From NCBI GenBank assembly GCA_023409735.1, contig JAEYRB010000063.1:62001-126000 (forward strand): 64,000 nt of DNA, in the 5' to 3' direction. Source of the stretch: Bacillota bacterium. GTDB lineage: Bacteria > Bacillota > Clostridia > Acetivibrionales > DTU013. The translations under genes and the position numbers were made by a program. The notes under the pieces are model-generated. The model searched no databases and was not told the DNA's origin. It saw nothing but the letters and a program-made list of their open reading frames with translations. This document shows positions 54,356 to 63,010 of the stretch, one piece after another (position 1 is the stretch's first letter; each line of letters starts with the position of its first letter).

Positions 54356-56767
54356 CTATTTCGGTGGAAGCAGATAAAGTACATCTATTGCATTGCCGGC
54401 TATATACTTATCGTTGTTGTATACAGCTGTAACGCTTACATAATAAATTGTTCCGTCTGTCAGTGTGCCGAAATCCCCTCCTGAATATGAAGCGGCCGGA
54501 TCAATAACGACAGATGTTGTACTCTTGTCATATGCAGCTTTATAGTAGCCGTCTTCCGGATAAGCCGGATTCTTTTTGCCTTTGGACACTACTACTCTGT
54601 ACTCCTTTAATTCAGAAGAGTCAATTCTATCCCACTTGAGAACTAACTTGCCATCCTCATATGCGGCTTTAACTGATGGAGCGGGGTAGACGGACGGATT
54701 GTCAGGACCGTTGTACTGGGACTGTACTGTGTTTCCCTGGACATTCTTATCGTTATATACCGCGGTTATTGAGAAATAGTATTTATCGCCCTTGGACAAG
54801 TATTTCCCAAAATCACCGTCTTTGTACTCTGTATTGCTGTCGATAATTGCATAATTTATATTGCGGTCGGTTATTTTGTATAAATAGCCATTGTCGGGAT
54901 AAGATGGATTTGAATCATATTTAGATGCCACAACCATATAGTACTGAAAATTCGATGACTGTATCTTATTCCACCTGAGAACAAGGCGTCCGTTCTCTTC
55001 TGATGCTGTCATGGCAGGAGTAACATATAGATCCGGACTTTCTGCTCCATTGTACTGTACACGTACTACGTTCCCGGCGACGGTCTTATCACTGTATATT
55101 GCTGCAATGCTCATATAGTATTTTTTGCCCTTTTCCAGGTACCTTCCGAAATCACTGTTGCCATTATACGGAATGCTGTTGTTAATTGAAACGGAGGTCT
55201 GCGATCTGTCGGTTATATAGTACAGGAAGCCGTTATCAGGATATACCGGGGATGAATCATCTTTTGATATTACAACAGCATACGCCTGCAGATTGGTGGA
55301 TTGAATTTTGTCCCACCTGAGAACCAATTGTCCGTTTTCATCCGATGCCTTCATGGCAGGAACTACATATGCATCGGGACTCTCTGCAGCGTTGTACTTC
55401 ACATGTACTACGTTCCCGGCGACGGTCTTATCATTATATATTGCCGTAATGCTCATATAATATTTTTTACCCTTTTCCAGGTACCTTCCGAAATCACTGT
55501 TGCCATTATACAGAATGCTGTTGTTAATTGAAACGGAGGTCTGCGATTTGTCGGTTATATAGTACAGGAAGCCGTTATCGGGATATACCGGGGATGAATC
55601 ATCTTTTGATATTACAACAGCATATGCTTGTAGTTTGGAGGAATTTATTCTGTCCCACCTGAGAACCAGCTGCCCGTTTTCTTCTGACGCCTTCATGGCA
55701 GGTTTAACATATGAATCAGGGCTTTCAGTTCCGTTGTATTGTACTTGCACCACATTTCCAGCGACGTTCTTATCACTATATATTGCTGTAACGCTTATAT
55801 AGTATTTTTTACCCTTTTCCAGGTACTTCCCGAAATCACTGCTGCTGTTATAAGGAATACTGTTATCGATTGAAGCAGAGGTTTGGGATTTGTCTGTTAT
55901 ATAGTAAAGGAAGCCGTTATCAGGATATACCGGGGATGAATCATCCTTTGATATAACAACAGCGTAGCCCTGCAGTTTAGTAGAATTAATTTTTGTCCAG
56001 CTTACAGTAAGCCCGTTGTTTCCTGCGTTAACCGACACTGATGGCTTAAAATATACGGTGTCATCATATGTCACTTTCTCGTCGTCGTATGTTATTTTCT
56101 CTTCGTTCTTTTTAAAAGCTCTGGACATAAGGGTTGCAGCCTGTGCCCTTGTAAGATTGTTCTGAGGACCGAACAGTTTCCTGCCATTTTCTGTGTAGCC
56201 TTCTATTAGGCCGAATTTGACAGAGAGTGCGACATACTTGCGAAGATTTGTATTTATACTGGCGGCATCCTCAAAGCTATTAAGAATATTAAGGTCGACT
56301 GATTCATTTTGATAACCGAGTGCCTTTACGAGTGCAACAGCCATATCTTCTCTTACTGCTGCCAGGTCTGGCTTAAAATAATCTCCTGATGATGTTCGGA
56401 ACCCTGTAAGGTACGGCTTTGCTGATTCTACATAGGAGTACGCCCAATCGTTCTTTTTGACATCTAGGAAGGATGGGTTATCGGGGGAATATGTTGATAA
56501 GCTTAAGGTGTTGACCATCATTTTGGCAAATTCGGCTCGCGATACAGTACCATTGGGATTAAAAAGGCCGTTGCCGGTACCGTTGATAAAATCGTTATCA
56601 AACATCCACATAATGTCATCGTATGCCCAATGCCAGGAGGGTACATCCTTGAAGTCGTTTTTGGTGTTGTCTTTATCGTTTTTTGCCAGAACTGTTGATA
56701 TCGCTGAAGTGAACATAAAAGCAACACATAAAAGTAATGCTATAAGTGTTTTAAATTTTCTATTCAT
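54356..56767 (-). CDS. Surface protein with SLH domains and five repeated beta-sandwich modules
   Basis: 803 residues. A signal peptide (1-28) ends in STVLA. Three SLH repeats occupy about 38-225, e.g. GLFNPNGTVSRAEFAKMM and NNLTRAQAATLMSRAFKK. From about 240 to the end run five modules of about 114 residues, each with a W-x-[KR]-I strand, a YAVVISKDDSSPVYPDNG-like block, a DFGKYL-EKGKKYY segment and a VTAIY strand, fibronectin-III-like in pattern. Modules 1-3 are almost identical; 4 and 5 diverge. SLH anchors it to the wall; the modules may bind glycan or act as spacers. AAAGGAG lies before the ATG. It stands alone. Confidence 0.88.
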   Translation of the reverse strand: MNRKFKTLIALLLCVAFMFTSAISTVLAKNDKDNTKNDFKDVPSWHWAYDDIMWMFDNDFINGTGNGLFNPNGTVSRAEFAKMMVNTLSLSTYSPDNPSFLDVKKNDWAYSYVESAKPYLTGFRTSSGDYFKPDLAAVREDMAVALVKALGYQNESVDLNILNSFEDAASINTNLRKYVALSVKFGLIEGYTENGRKLFGPQNNLTRAQAATLMSRAFKKNEEKITYDDEKVTYDDTVYFKPSVSVNAGNNGLTVSWTKINSTKLQGYAVVISKDDSSPVYPDNGFLYYITDKSQTSASIDNSIPYNSSSDFGKYLEKGKKYYISVTAIYSDKNVAGNVVQVQYNGTESPDSYVKPAMKASEENGQLVLRWDRINSSKLQAYAVVISKDDSSPVYPDNGFLYYITDKSQTSVSINNSILYNGNSDFGRYLEKGKKYYMSITAIYNDKTVAGNVVHVKYNAAESPDAYVVPAMKASDENGQLVLRWDKIQSTNLQAYAVVISKDDSSPVYPDNGFLYYITDRSQTSVSINNSIPYNGNSDFGRYLEKGKKYYMSIAAIYSDKTVAGNVVRVQYNGAESPDLYVTPAMTASEENGRLVLRWNKIQSSNFQYYMVVASKYDSNPSYPDNGYLYKITDRNINYAIIDSNTEYKDGDFGKYLSKGDKYYFSITAVYNDKNVQGNTVQSQYNGPDNPSVYPAPSVKAAYEDGKLVLKWDRIDSSELKEYRVVVSKGKKNPAYPEDGYYKAAYDKSTTSVVIDPAASYSGGDFGTLTDGTIYYVSVTAVYNNDKYIAGNAIDVLYLLPPK
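55020..56050 (-). repeat. 342-bp in-frame tandem repeats in the SLH surface protein gene
   Basis: The block GATATACCGGGGATGAATCA recurs at about 55239, 55581 and 55923, an exact 342-bp (114-codon) period. The three copies are nearly identical at DNA level, pointing to recent duplication or gene conversion, and are a likely site of copy-number change. Confidence 0.85.
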
Positions 56768-57101
56768 TGTATATATGCTCCTTTCACCTTGAATTATTAA
56801 AGGTACTATTATATTATCATGTTAAATGGAAAATAATGGATACAAATATGTGAAATTTTCATAACAATACTGTTACAATGCATCATTCACAAAGCCTAAT
56901 GCTCAAAATGCATAAACCCAATATAAAAATTCTGATAATAGAAGTACTAAGAATAAAATCCATGTGTAGGACGACCCAATAGTTATGTTGAAGATAATTG
57001 AAAGGTGAATATAAAGATAAAAATGCAAGTACAGACCGAAAATTATTATATAAAAATAACTACATAGAAAAACTATATTGCAAAAATATATCACACATGT
57101 A

Positions 57102-57152
57102 TTGACAATTATTTAACAATCTAATATAATGAAATTGTTAAAAAAATAACGA
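57102..57152 (+). promoter_or_regulatory. adhE promoter with possible Rex operator
   Basis: TTGACA (57102-57107) and TATAAT (57125-57130) are both consensus, with a 17-base spacer. TTGTTAAAAAAATAACGA (57135-57152) lies over the expected start site and matches the Rex consensus TTGTTAANNNNTTAACAA in most positions. TTTAACAAT in the spacer (57112-57120) and ATTGTTAAA (57134-57142) form a second inverted pair. The remaining gap from 56768 is AT-rich and empty. Confidence 0.7.
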
Positions 57153-57177
57153 TATTTATTCAAGGGAGGTTGTTACT

Positions 57178-59886
57178 ATGAATAAAAATATAAAGACCGA
57201 TGCAATTGCAGAAGGTAACGGAAATGAAAAAACTAAAGTAAATACAGAAACCATTGTAAATATGAAAAGCCATGTGAATGCGGAACAAAGCGCAGTAAGC
57301 AAAGAAATAGATCAGTTGTCGTCAAAGGCGGTAAAGGCACTGGACGAATTTTTACAGTATGATCAACAAAGGATCGATAAGGTAGTCAAGGCTATGGCAA
57401 TCGCAGGGCTGGATAACCACATGAGACTTGCAAAAATGGCTGTTGATGAAACAGGACGAGGCATTTATGAAGACAAGATAACCAAGAATATTTTCTCAAC
57501 AGAATACATTTACCATAGCATCAAGGATATTCAGACAGTGGGTATAGTCAATGACAACGATAACGAGGAATACTACGAGGTAGCTGAGCCTGTTGGTGTA
57601 ATAGCTGCTGTAACACCTGTGACCAATCCAACATCAACGACTATGTTCAAGTCCTTAATAGCAATTAAGACAAGAAACCCTATCATATTCGCGTTCCACC
57701 CGTCAGCTCAGAGGTGCAGCGCTGAAGCTGCCAGGATTATGAGAGACGCAGCGATTGAAGCAGGCGCTCCCAAGGACTGTATACAGTGGATCGATACACC
57801 TTCCATCGACGCAACACGTTTGCTTATGAATCACAAGGATGTGGCACTTGTTTTGGCAACGGGCGGCGCAGGAATGGTCAAATCGGCTTACAGCACTGGG
57901 AAACCCGCACTTGGAGTTGGCCCCGGCAATGTGCCGTGCTACATTGAAAAAACAGCTAATATCAAGAGGGCAGCAACCGACCTGATGCTTTCCAAGACCT
58001 TTGATAATGGTATGATATGCGCATCGGAGCAGGCTGTGATTGTTGATAAGGAGATAGCGCCTGAGTTTGAAGCATTTATGAAAGAGAACAACTGCTATTT
58101 TCTTAATAAGGAAGAAACAGAAAAACTGTCAGAGATAGCAATAGACAGCGTCAAATGTGCTATGAATGCTAATATAGTCGGTCAGTCGGCATATAAGATC
58201 GCGCAGCAGGTTGGACTTAATGTGCCTGAGAGTACAAAGATATTAATTGCACAGCTTGAAGGTGTAGGTCCAGAGTTTCCTCTTTCGAGGGAAAAGCTAA
58301 GCCCCATACTTGCATACTATATTGTGGATTCAACTGAAGAGGGAATTGTCAGGGCAGAACAGATGGTGGAATTCGGTGGACTCGGCCACTCTGCAGTTAT
58401 TCATTCATCAGACGAAAAGGTCATTAAGGAATTCTCCGACAGGATAAGGGCAGGCAGGCTTATTGTTAACTCGCCTTCGACACATGGAGCAATCGGTGAT
58501 ATATACAATACTAATATGCCGTCACTTACGCTGGGCTGCGGGTCGTATGGAAAGAACTCAACTACTCAGAATGTATCGGTTGTCAACCTGATCAATAAAA
58601 AGAGAGTTGCAAGGAGAAAGGTCAATATGCAATGGTTCAAAATACCTGAGAAGATTTACTTTGAGTTTGGTGCTACTCAGTACCTTACAGATATGCCGGA
58701 CATTTCAAGAGCCTTCATAGTTACAGACCCGTACATGGTCAAGGCAGGTTATGTTGACAATGTGCTGTACTTCCTTAGGAAGAGGCAGACTCATGTACAT
58801 TGTGAAATATTCTCAGAGGTAGAGCCTGATCCATCCCTTGAGACAATTCGTAAGGGCTGCGACTTGATGAACAATTTCAAGCCTGATGTGATAATAGCAC
58901 TGGGAGGCGGATCTGCTATGGACGCTGCAAAGGGAATGTGGCTGTTCTACGAACACCCGGAATCAGATTTTAACTCAATGCGGCTTAAGTTTATGGATAT
59001 AAGAAAGAGAATCTACAAGTTCCCCAAGCTTGGACGCAAGGCGAAAATGGTGGCAATTCCGACAACCTCAGGTACAGGCTCGGAGGTAACGTCTTTTGCT
59101 GTTATAACAGATAAACAGAGAAACGTTAAATATCCGCTGGCAGACTATGAGCTGACTCCTGATGTAGCAATAATAGATCCCGAGTATGTAATGACTGTTC
59201 CTGCAACGGTAACTGCCGATACCGGACTGGATGTCCTCACCCATGCAATTGAGGCATATGTATCTATTCTGGCATCTGACTTTACAGATGGGCTTGCTAT
59301 AAAAGCAATCCAGCTTGTGTTTGAGTATTTGCCCAGGGCTTATAAGAATGGAAAAGATAGCTTAGCCAGAGAAAAAATGCACAATGCATCATGTATTGCA
59401 GGAATGGCGTTTACAAATGCGTTCCTTGGAATAAATCATAGTATGGCTCACAAGCTGGGCGGGGAATTCCACATTCCTCATGGAAGGGCAAACGCTGTGC
59501 TTCTGCCGTACATTATTGAATACAACGCACAAAAGCCAACCAAGTTTGTATCCTTCCCGAAGTATGAAACATTCGTAGCGGACAAGAAATATGCCGAAAT
59601 CGCAAAAGCACTTGGTCTCCCGGCGGCAACTACGGAGGAAGGTGTCAAGAGCCTTGTTAAAGCTGTAAGGGAGCTTATGAAGGAGCTGAACATGCCTTCT
59701 ACGATAGCGGAGTGCGGCGTTGACAGAAGACAATTCACTGCCAGAGTAGCAGAGCTTGCGGATAAGGCCTTTGAGGATCAGTGCACTACGGCTAATCCAA
59801 GGATGCCGCTTGTATCAGAGATTGAGCAGCTTTACTTGACTGCATTTGATGGCGCAGATGGAGTAAAGAAAGGAAAGAAGGCCTAA
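57178..59886 (+). CDS. adhE: Bifunctional acetaldehyde-CoA/alcohol dehydrogenase
   Basis: 902 residues. After a Lys/Asn/Glu-rich extension of about 40 residues comes the CoA-acylating aldehyde dehydrogenase (about 45-455), with GVIAAVTPVTNPTSTTMFKS and catalytic C281 (DNGMICASEQAV). A linker leads to the iron-type alcohol dehydrogenase (about 495-890) with IALGGGSAMDAAKGMW, PTTSGTGSEVT, HAIEAYVS and the iron-ligand region INHSMAHKLGGEFHIPHG. It turns acetyl-CoA into ethanol with two NADH and forms spirosomes. GGGAGG precedes the ATG. The strong promoter and Rex-like site imply control by the NADH/NAD+ ratio. Confidence 0.96.
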   Translation: MNKNIKTDAIAEGNGNEKTKVNTETIVNMKSHVNAEQSAVSKEIDQLSSKAVKALDEFLQYDQQRIDKVVKAMAIAGLDNHMRLAKMAVDETGRGIYEDKITKNIFSTEYIYHSIKDIQTVGIVNDNDNEEYYEVAEPVGVIAAVTPVTNPTSTTMFKSLIAIKTRNPIIFAFHPSAQRCSAEAARIMRDAAIEAGAPKDCIQWIDTPSIDATRLLMNHKDVALVLATGGAGMVKSAYSTGKPALGVGPGNVPCYIEKTANIKRAATDLMLSKTFDNGMICASEQAVIVDKEIAPEFEAFMKENNCYFLNKEETEKLSEIAIDSVKCAMNANIVGQSAYKIAQQVGLNVPESTKILIAQLEGVGPEFPLSREKLSPILAYYIVDSTEEGIVRAEQMVEFGGLGHSAVIHSSDEKVIKEFSDRIRAGRLIVNSPSTHGAIGDIYNTNMPSLTLGCGSYGKNSTTQNVSVVNLINKKRVARRKVNMQWFKIPEKIYFEFGATQYLTDMPDISRAFIVTDPYMVKAGYVDNVLYFLRKRQTHVHCEIFSEVEPDPSLETIRKGCDLMNNFKPDVIIALGGGSAMDAAKGMWLFYEHPESDFNSMRLKFMDIRKRIYKFPKLGRKAKMVAIPTTSGTGSEVTSFAVITDKQRNVKYPLADYELTPDVAIIDPEYVMTVPATVTADTGLDVLTHAIEAYVSILASDFTDGLAIKAIQLVFEYLPRAYKNGKDSLAREKMHNASCIAGMAFTNAFLGINHSMAHKLGGEFHIPHGRANAVLLPYIIEYNAQKPTKFVSFPKYETFVADKKYAEIAKALGLPAATTEEGVKSLVKAVRELMKELNMPSTIAECGVDRRQFTARVAELADKAFEDQCTTANPRMPLVSEIEQLYLTAFDGADGVKKGKKA

Positions 59887-59947
59887 AGGTGTGGTGCGGT
59901 TAACAGGAAACCTGTTGAACCATACTTTAGGCTAATATAGAAATATA

Positions 59948-59990
59948 AGAGATAGGTGTTGTCGCGTTAGGGATGACGCCTATCTCTTTA
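59948..59990 (+). terminator. Terminator of adhE
   Basis: AGAGATAGGTGTTGTC (59948-59963) pairs over 16 positions with 59971-59987 using a few G-U pairs, then TTTATTATG. Its 3' arm shares CTCTTTA with the next hairpin. Confidence 0.85.
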
Positions 59991-60055
59991 TTATGTTGAC
60001 CGAAGGTTAACATAATAAAGAGCGGAAAAACTCGATGTCTCCGAGACTTTTTTAT
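59984..60055. repeat. 18-bp stem hairpin followed by a CTCG/CGAG repeat motif
   Basis: CTCTTTATTATGTTGACC (59984-60001) pairs with 60005-60022 with a single G-U pair and a GAA loop. Then CTCGATGTCTCCGAGACTTT (60031-60050) forms a CTCG/CGAG hairpin with a T-run. The first hairpin overlaps the adhE terminator, so only one can form at a time. The rest of the gap to 60390 shows no credible gene. Confidence 0.7.
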
Positions 60056-60390
60056 ATGTGGTTGCGGCCTTATTTGTCATCTGTCTTTTTCACTTAATGT
60101 GCCTTTATTGTGTTGCTTTTATTGATCAAATTCTAGATGTACCTGCTGTAGCCGGACTCAAATGCTTGTCTTTAACGATACAATATTTTTACAGCAGTCA
60201 TGATATAATGAGACAAATAAGGCTTGGCTTGCGTATAGTGAGTAGAGATTTTTGAATTTGAAGGGACTTTGCGATTATTTTGAATAATACGCTAGTACAG
60301 GTAGTTATGATTCACTAAGTTGTACCATGCAATATTTGTACTTTAAGGTTCGGCCTCATACATTGCAAATGCCCATAAGGAGAGATTGGT

Positions 60391-61335
60391 GTGGATAACA
60401 AACAATTGCAGGATATCAAGAACAGAATAGACATGCTGCCTTTGATGAAGGAGAGGCTATCTAAGCTGCAGGACAGGGTGAGGGCTGCCGAACAGGAGGT
60501 GGAGGCCCTTCTGGATAGCTATAATAAGGAGTCCATGGATGTGGAGAAGCTGAAGAGCGAAAGGCTTTCGGTTTATATTCTTAAAACCATAGGCAGGTAT
60601 GAAGGTAAGCTAAATAAGGAAACTGAGGAGCAGCTTTCAGCTAAGCTGAGATATGATAAAGCTCTGGAGGCTGTAAACGGACTCAAGAAGCAGGAAGCGG
60701 AGCTTATTGAACGAGTAGCTCAGCTTAACAGAGAAAAGGATATGTTTGAAACCGAACTGGATAAACGTGAAGAGGAAATACGAAATAGCTTCAGCAGCGA
60801 AGCAGCTTTGCTTTATAAGCAGCTGCAGGCTTCTCAGGATATATGCAGCAAGCAGCTTATAGAGATCAACGAAGCAATCAGCGCTGCCAATAGGGCTTTA
60901 GATACGCTTGACACTGCAATAGAGCACCTGAACAGCGCTGAAGGCTGGGCAACATATGATATATGGTTTAAAAGCGGTATTATCGGGCATATGGCAAAAT
61001 ACGGGCACATTGATGATGCCGGGGAGGCCTTCAGCAGGCTTAGCTCTCAGCTTCATGAGCTTAAAAATGAGCTTGATGATGTAAACATGTCCCTAAATGT
61101 TGAGTTTGAAGGTGTTGATTCTGCTACAAGAACGGTGGATTTCTGGTTTGATAACATATTCACGGACCTGAATGTCAGGGATACTATAAGAAATGACAGT
61201 GAGCAGGCAAGCAAGCTTAGAAGCAAAATAAACGGCATAATAAGCAGACTTGAGAGTAATCGTGTTCAAGTGCGAGGCAAAGTAAAGGACATTGAGAAAC
61301 AAAGAACTGAACTGATCATGACATATTCAAGGTAG
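60391..61335 (+). CDS. Uncharacterised coiled-coil protein
   Basis: 314 residues from GTG 60391, with AAGGAGAG upstream. No signal peptide or membrane segment. Two long charged coiled-coil regions (about 10-185 and 215-312) flank a short less-charged part with SAEGWATYDIWFKSGIIGHM and KYGHIDDAGEAFSRL. Heptad-like Leu/Ile spacing and runs such as AEQEVEALL and RVAQLNREKDMFETELDKR (parts) are visible. I do not recognise a named family with known function; similar-looking proteins occur in Clostridia. A structural or scaffolding role in the cytoplasm is a guess. Confidence 0.75.
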   Translation: MDNKQLQDIKNRIDMLPLMKERLSKLQDRVRAAEQEVEALLDSYNKESMDVEKLKSERLSVYILKTIGRYEGKLNKETEEQLSAKLRYDKALEAVNGLKKQEAELIERVAQLNREKDMFETELDKREEEIRNSFSSEAALLYKQLQASQDICSKQLIEINEAISAANRALDTLDTAIEHLNSAEGWATYDIWFKSGIIGHMAKYGHIDDAGEAFSRLSSQLHELKNELDDVNMSLNVEFEGVDSATRTVDFWFDNIFTDLNVRDTIRNDSEQASKLRSKINGIISRLESNRVQVRGKVKDIEKQRTELIMTYSR

Positions 61336-61758
61336 GATCGCTTAAAGTAAATAGATGAAAGCAGTATTGAAATTTTAGCGGCTTCAGAATTTTTTTTATG
61401 TATGCTGCTATCGGGGCTTGCAAGCCGGATTATGGTCTGCAGGCCCTAAAATATATATTAAGAGCAAAGGCTACAAGGGAGTTATCGCACTGGATTCATC
61501 ATTACATTTGATAGTGTGAGTCTATTCATTTTATATTCGCAATCAGCACATAACAGATTCCATATGTTGGTAGCTGTTTCATTCGGTGGTCTGGATTTAG
61601 CATTAACCCATACATTACTTAGTTATATGTAAAAGGCAAAAAAATGAGCAGAAATTCAAGTACGGGACAATTATTTGACATATAATGGTAATTTTATTGA
61701 GTAGCTTCAATATTTTAGGCATTATTAATGTAATCTGTCCATAAACTAAGGATTCTAG

Positions 61759-61862
61759 TGTTCCAAAGTTGAAAATTTGCTCAGAATCAATAGGTATTTT
61801 GAGAAAAATGTTCCATACTTGAAATTTTGCTCAGCAATGTACCTCCAGCTTAAATTTTCGCC
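61759..61862 (+). repeat. Three spaced repeats resembling IS21-family ends
   Basis: TGTTCCAAAGTTGAAAATTT (from 61759) and TGTTCCATACTTGAAATTTT (from 61809) both continue into GCTCAG and are exactly 50 bases apart; a weaker third copy, TGTACCTCCAGCTTAAATTT, starts at 61838. Multiple terminal repeats of this sort mark ends of IS21-family elements. No transposase is present. The gap 61336-62138 holds no other recognisable gene. Confidence 0.5.
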
Positions 61863-62138
61863 TATCTATCGCCAGAATCATTACCCTGGAATTGATCACC
61901 AGAGGAAAAATGGGCAGGCATAGCTGAAAATAAATGTATTGTAAGGAATTGACCTAAAAAAGGGAAAAATGCTGTGAACCTTTTTTATCAAATGCTTTAT
62001 CAATATGTTTCTCATTTTATTGCCTCGTGATTTGTTGGCCTCATCAGAAGCGTTGGATTTACTATCATAGAGATTTGTTATAAAATAATTACAAAGTACT
62101 TTATGTTACTAAGTCCGGCAATACTGATGAGGTTTTTT

Positions 62139-62891
62139 ATGCAGAATATTCTTGAAATAAGATCAGCTGAATTTGCGGCAATGAAACGGGCAGAGATAAA
62201 GGAGCAGCTGTTTAAAGTCTCACCTAATATAAAAAGCTTTGAAATAACTTGTATTTCAGGTGAAGACTTAAGGCTGCTTTTTATGCTGTATGATCAGGTG
62301 TTTTTTGACAACTGGTTCCTTAAAAACTATAAGGGTAAGATGAAATTCTCACTGTCAGGGAAAATGACAAAAAGTGCAGGAAAGACCCTGTGCCCCCGAA
62401 ACATAAGAAATATTAGTCAGGAAAGCCTTGTTATAGAAATAAGGATAGGCGTAGATTTCTTCCTGAATTATGGGCGTATGGCCCAAAGCAACGAGGTGTG
62501 CGGCTTGAGGGTCAAAAACAGTCTTGATGCCCTTTTGCTGGTGTTCGAACATGAGCTTTGCCATGTAATTGAATTTCTGATGTTTAAAACGTCCAGTTGC
62601 AGCGGTAAAAGATTTAAATTAATTGCAGCCAATCTGTTCGGGCATAAGGAGAGCTATCACAAGCTGCCCACTGATAGTCAGGTCGCAGGTAAGCTTATGG
62701 GGCTTAAGGCAGGTATGCAGGTAGCCTTTGTCCATAAGGACAAAAGGCTCACAGGAATTGTATATAGGATAAATAAAAGAGCAACTGTGCTTGTAAAGGA
62801 TAAAAACGGAGCATTTGCAGATAAAAAAGGGACAAGGTATGCTAAATACTACGTGCCCTTGAGCTTGCTTTCAGTGCAGCAGAGGTCATAG
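62139..62891 (+). CDS. SprT-like zinc metalloprotease-fold protein
   Basis: 251 residues from ATG 62139, which has TGATGAGG six bases before it; upstream ATGs in frame (62103, 62127) lack a ribosome site. HELCH at 138-142 is the HExxH zinc motif, preceded by SLDALLLVFE and followed by a later FGH that may give the third ligand. The N-terminal LYDQVFFDNWF block matches SprT-like proteins. A small beta domain closes the protein (GMQVAFVHKDKRLTGIVYRI). Related proteins (SprT, Spartan) are DNA-linked proteases, but activity for this bacterial group is not established. Confidence 0.8.
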   Translation: MQNILEIRSAEFAAMKRAEIKEQLFKVSPNIKSFEITCISGEDLRLLFMLYDQVFFDNWFLKNYKGKMKFSLSGKMTKSAGKTLCPRNIRNISQESLVIEIRIGVDFFLNYGRMAQSNEVCGLRVKNSLDALLLVFEHELCHVIEFLMFKTSSCSGKRFKLIAANLFGHKESYHKLPTDSQVAGKLMGLKAGMQVAFVHKDKRLTGIVYRINKRATVLVKDKNGAFADKKGTRYAKYYVPLSLLSVQQRS

Positions 62892-63010
62892 AAGATCAAA
62901 TTCTGATAATACTATTAAAAATAAATGTTTTGATAGTGCAAATTAACTTATGAAAAACGAGAGCTGATGGCACGGGTAATAAATCTAATACTAAAGAAAG
63001 AGGTAATTGT

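Noticed and set aside
60058..60255. 65-codon hydrophobic frame after adhE
   Set aside because: No ribosome site, starts inside the CTCG/CGAG repeat tail, and has no recognisable sequence.
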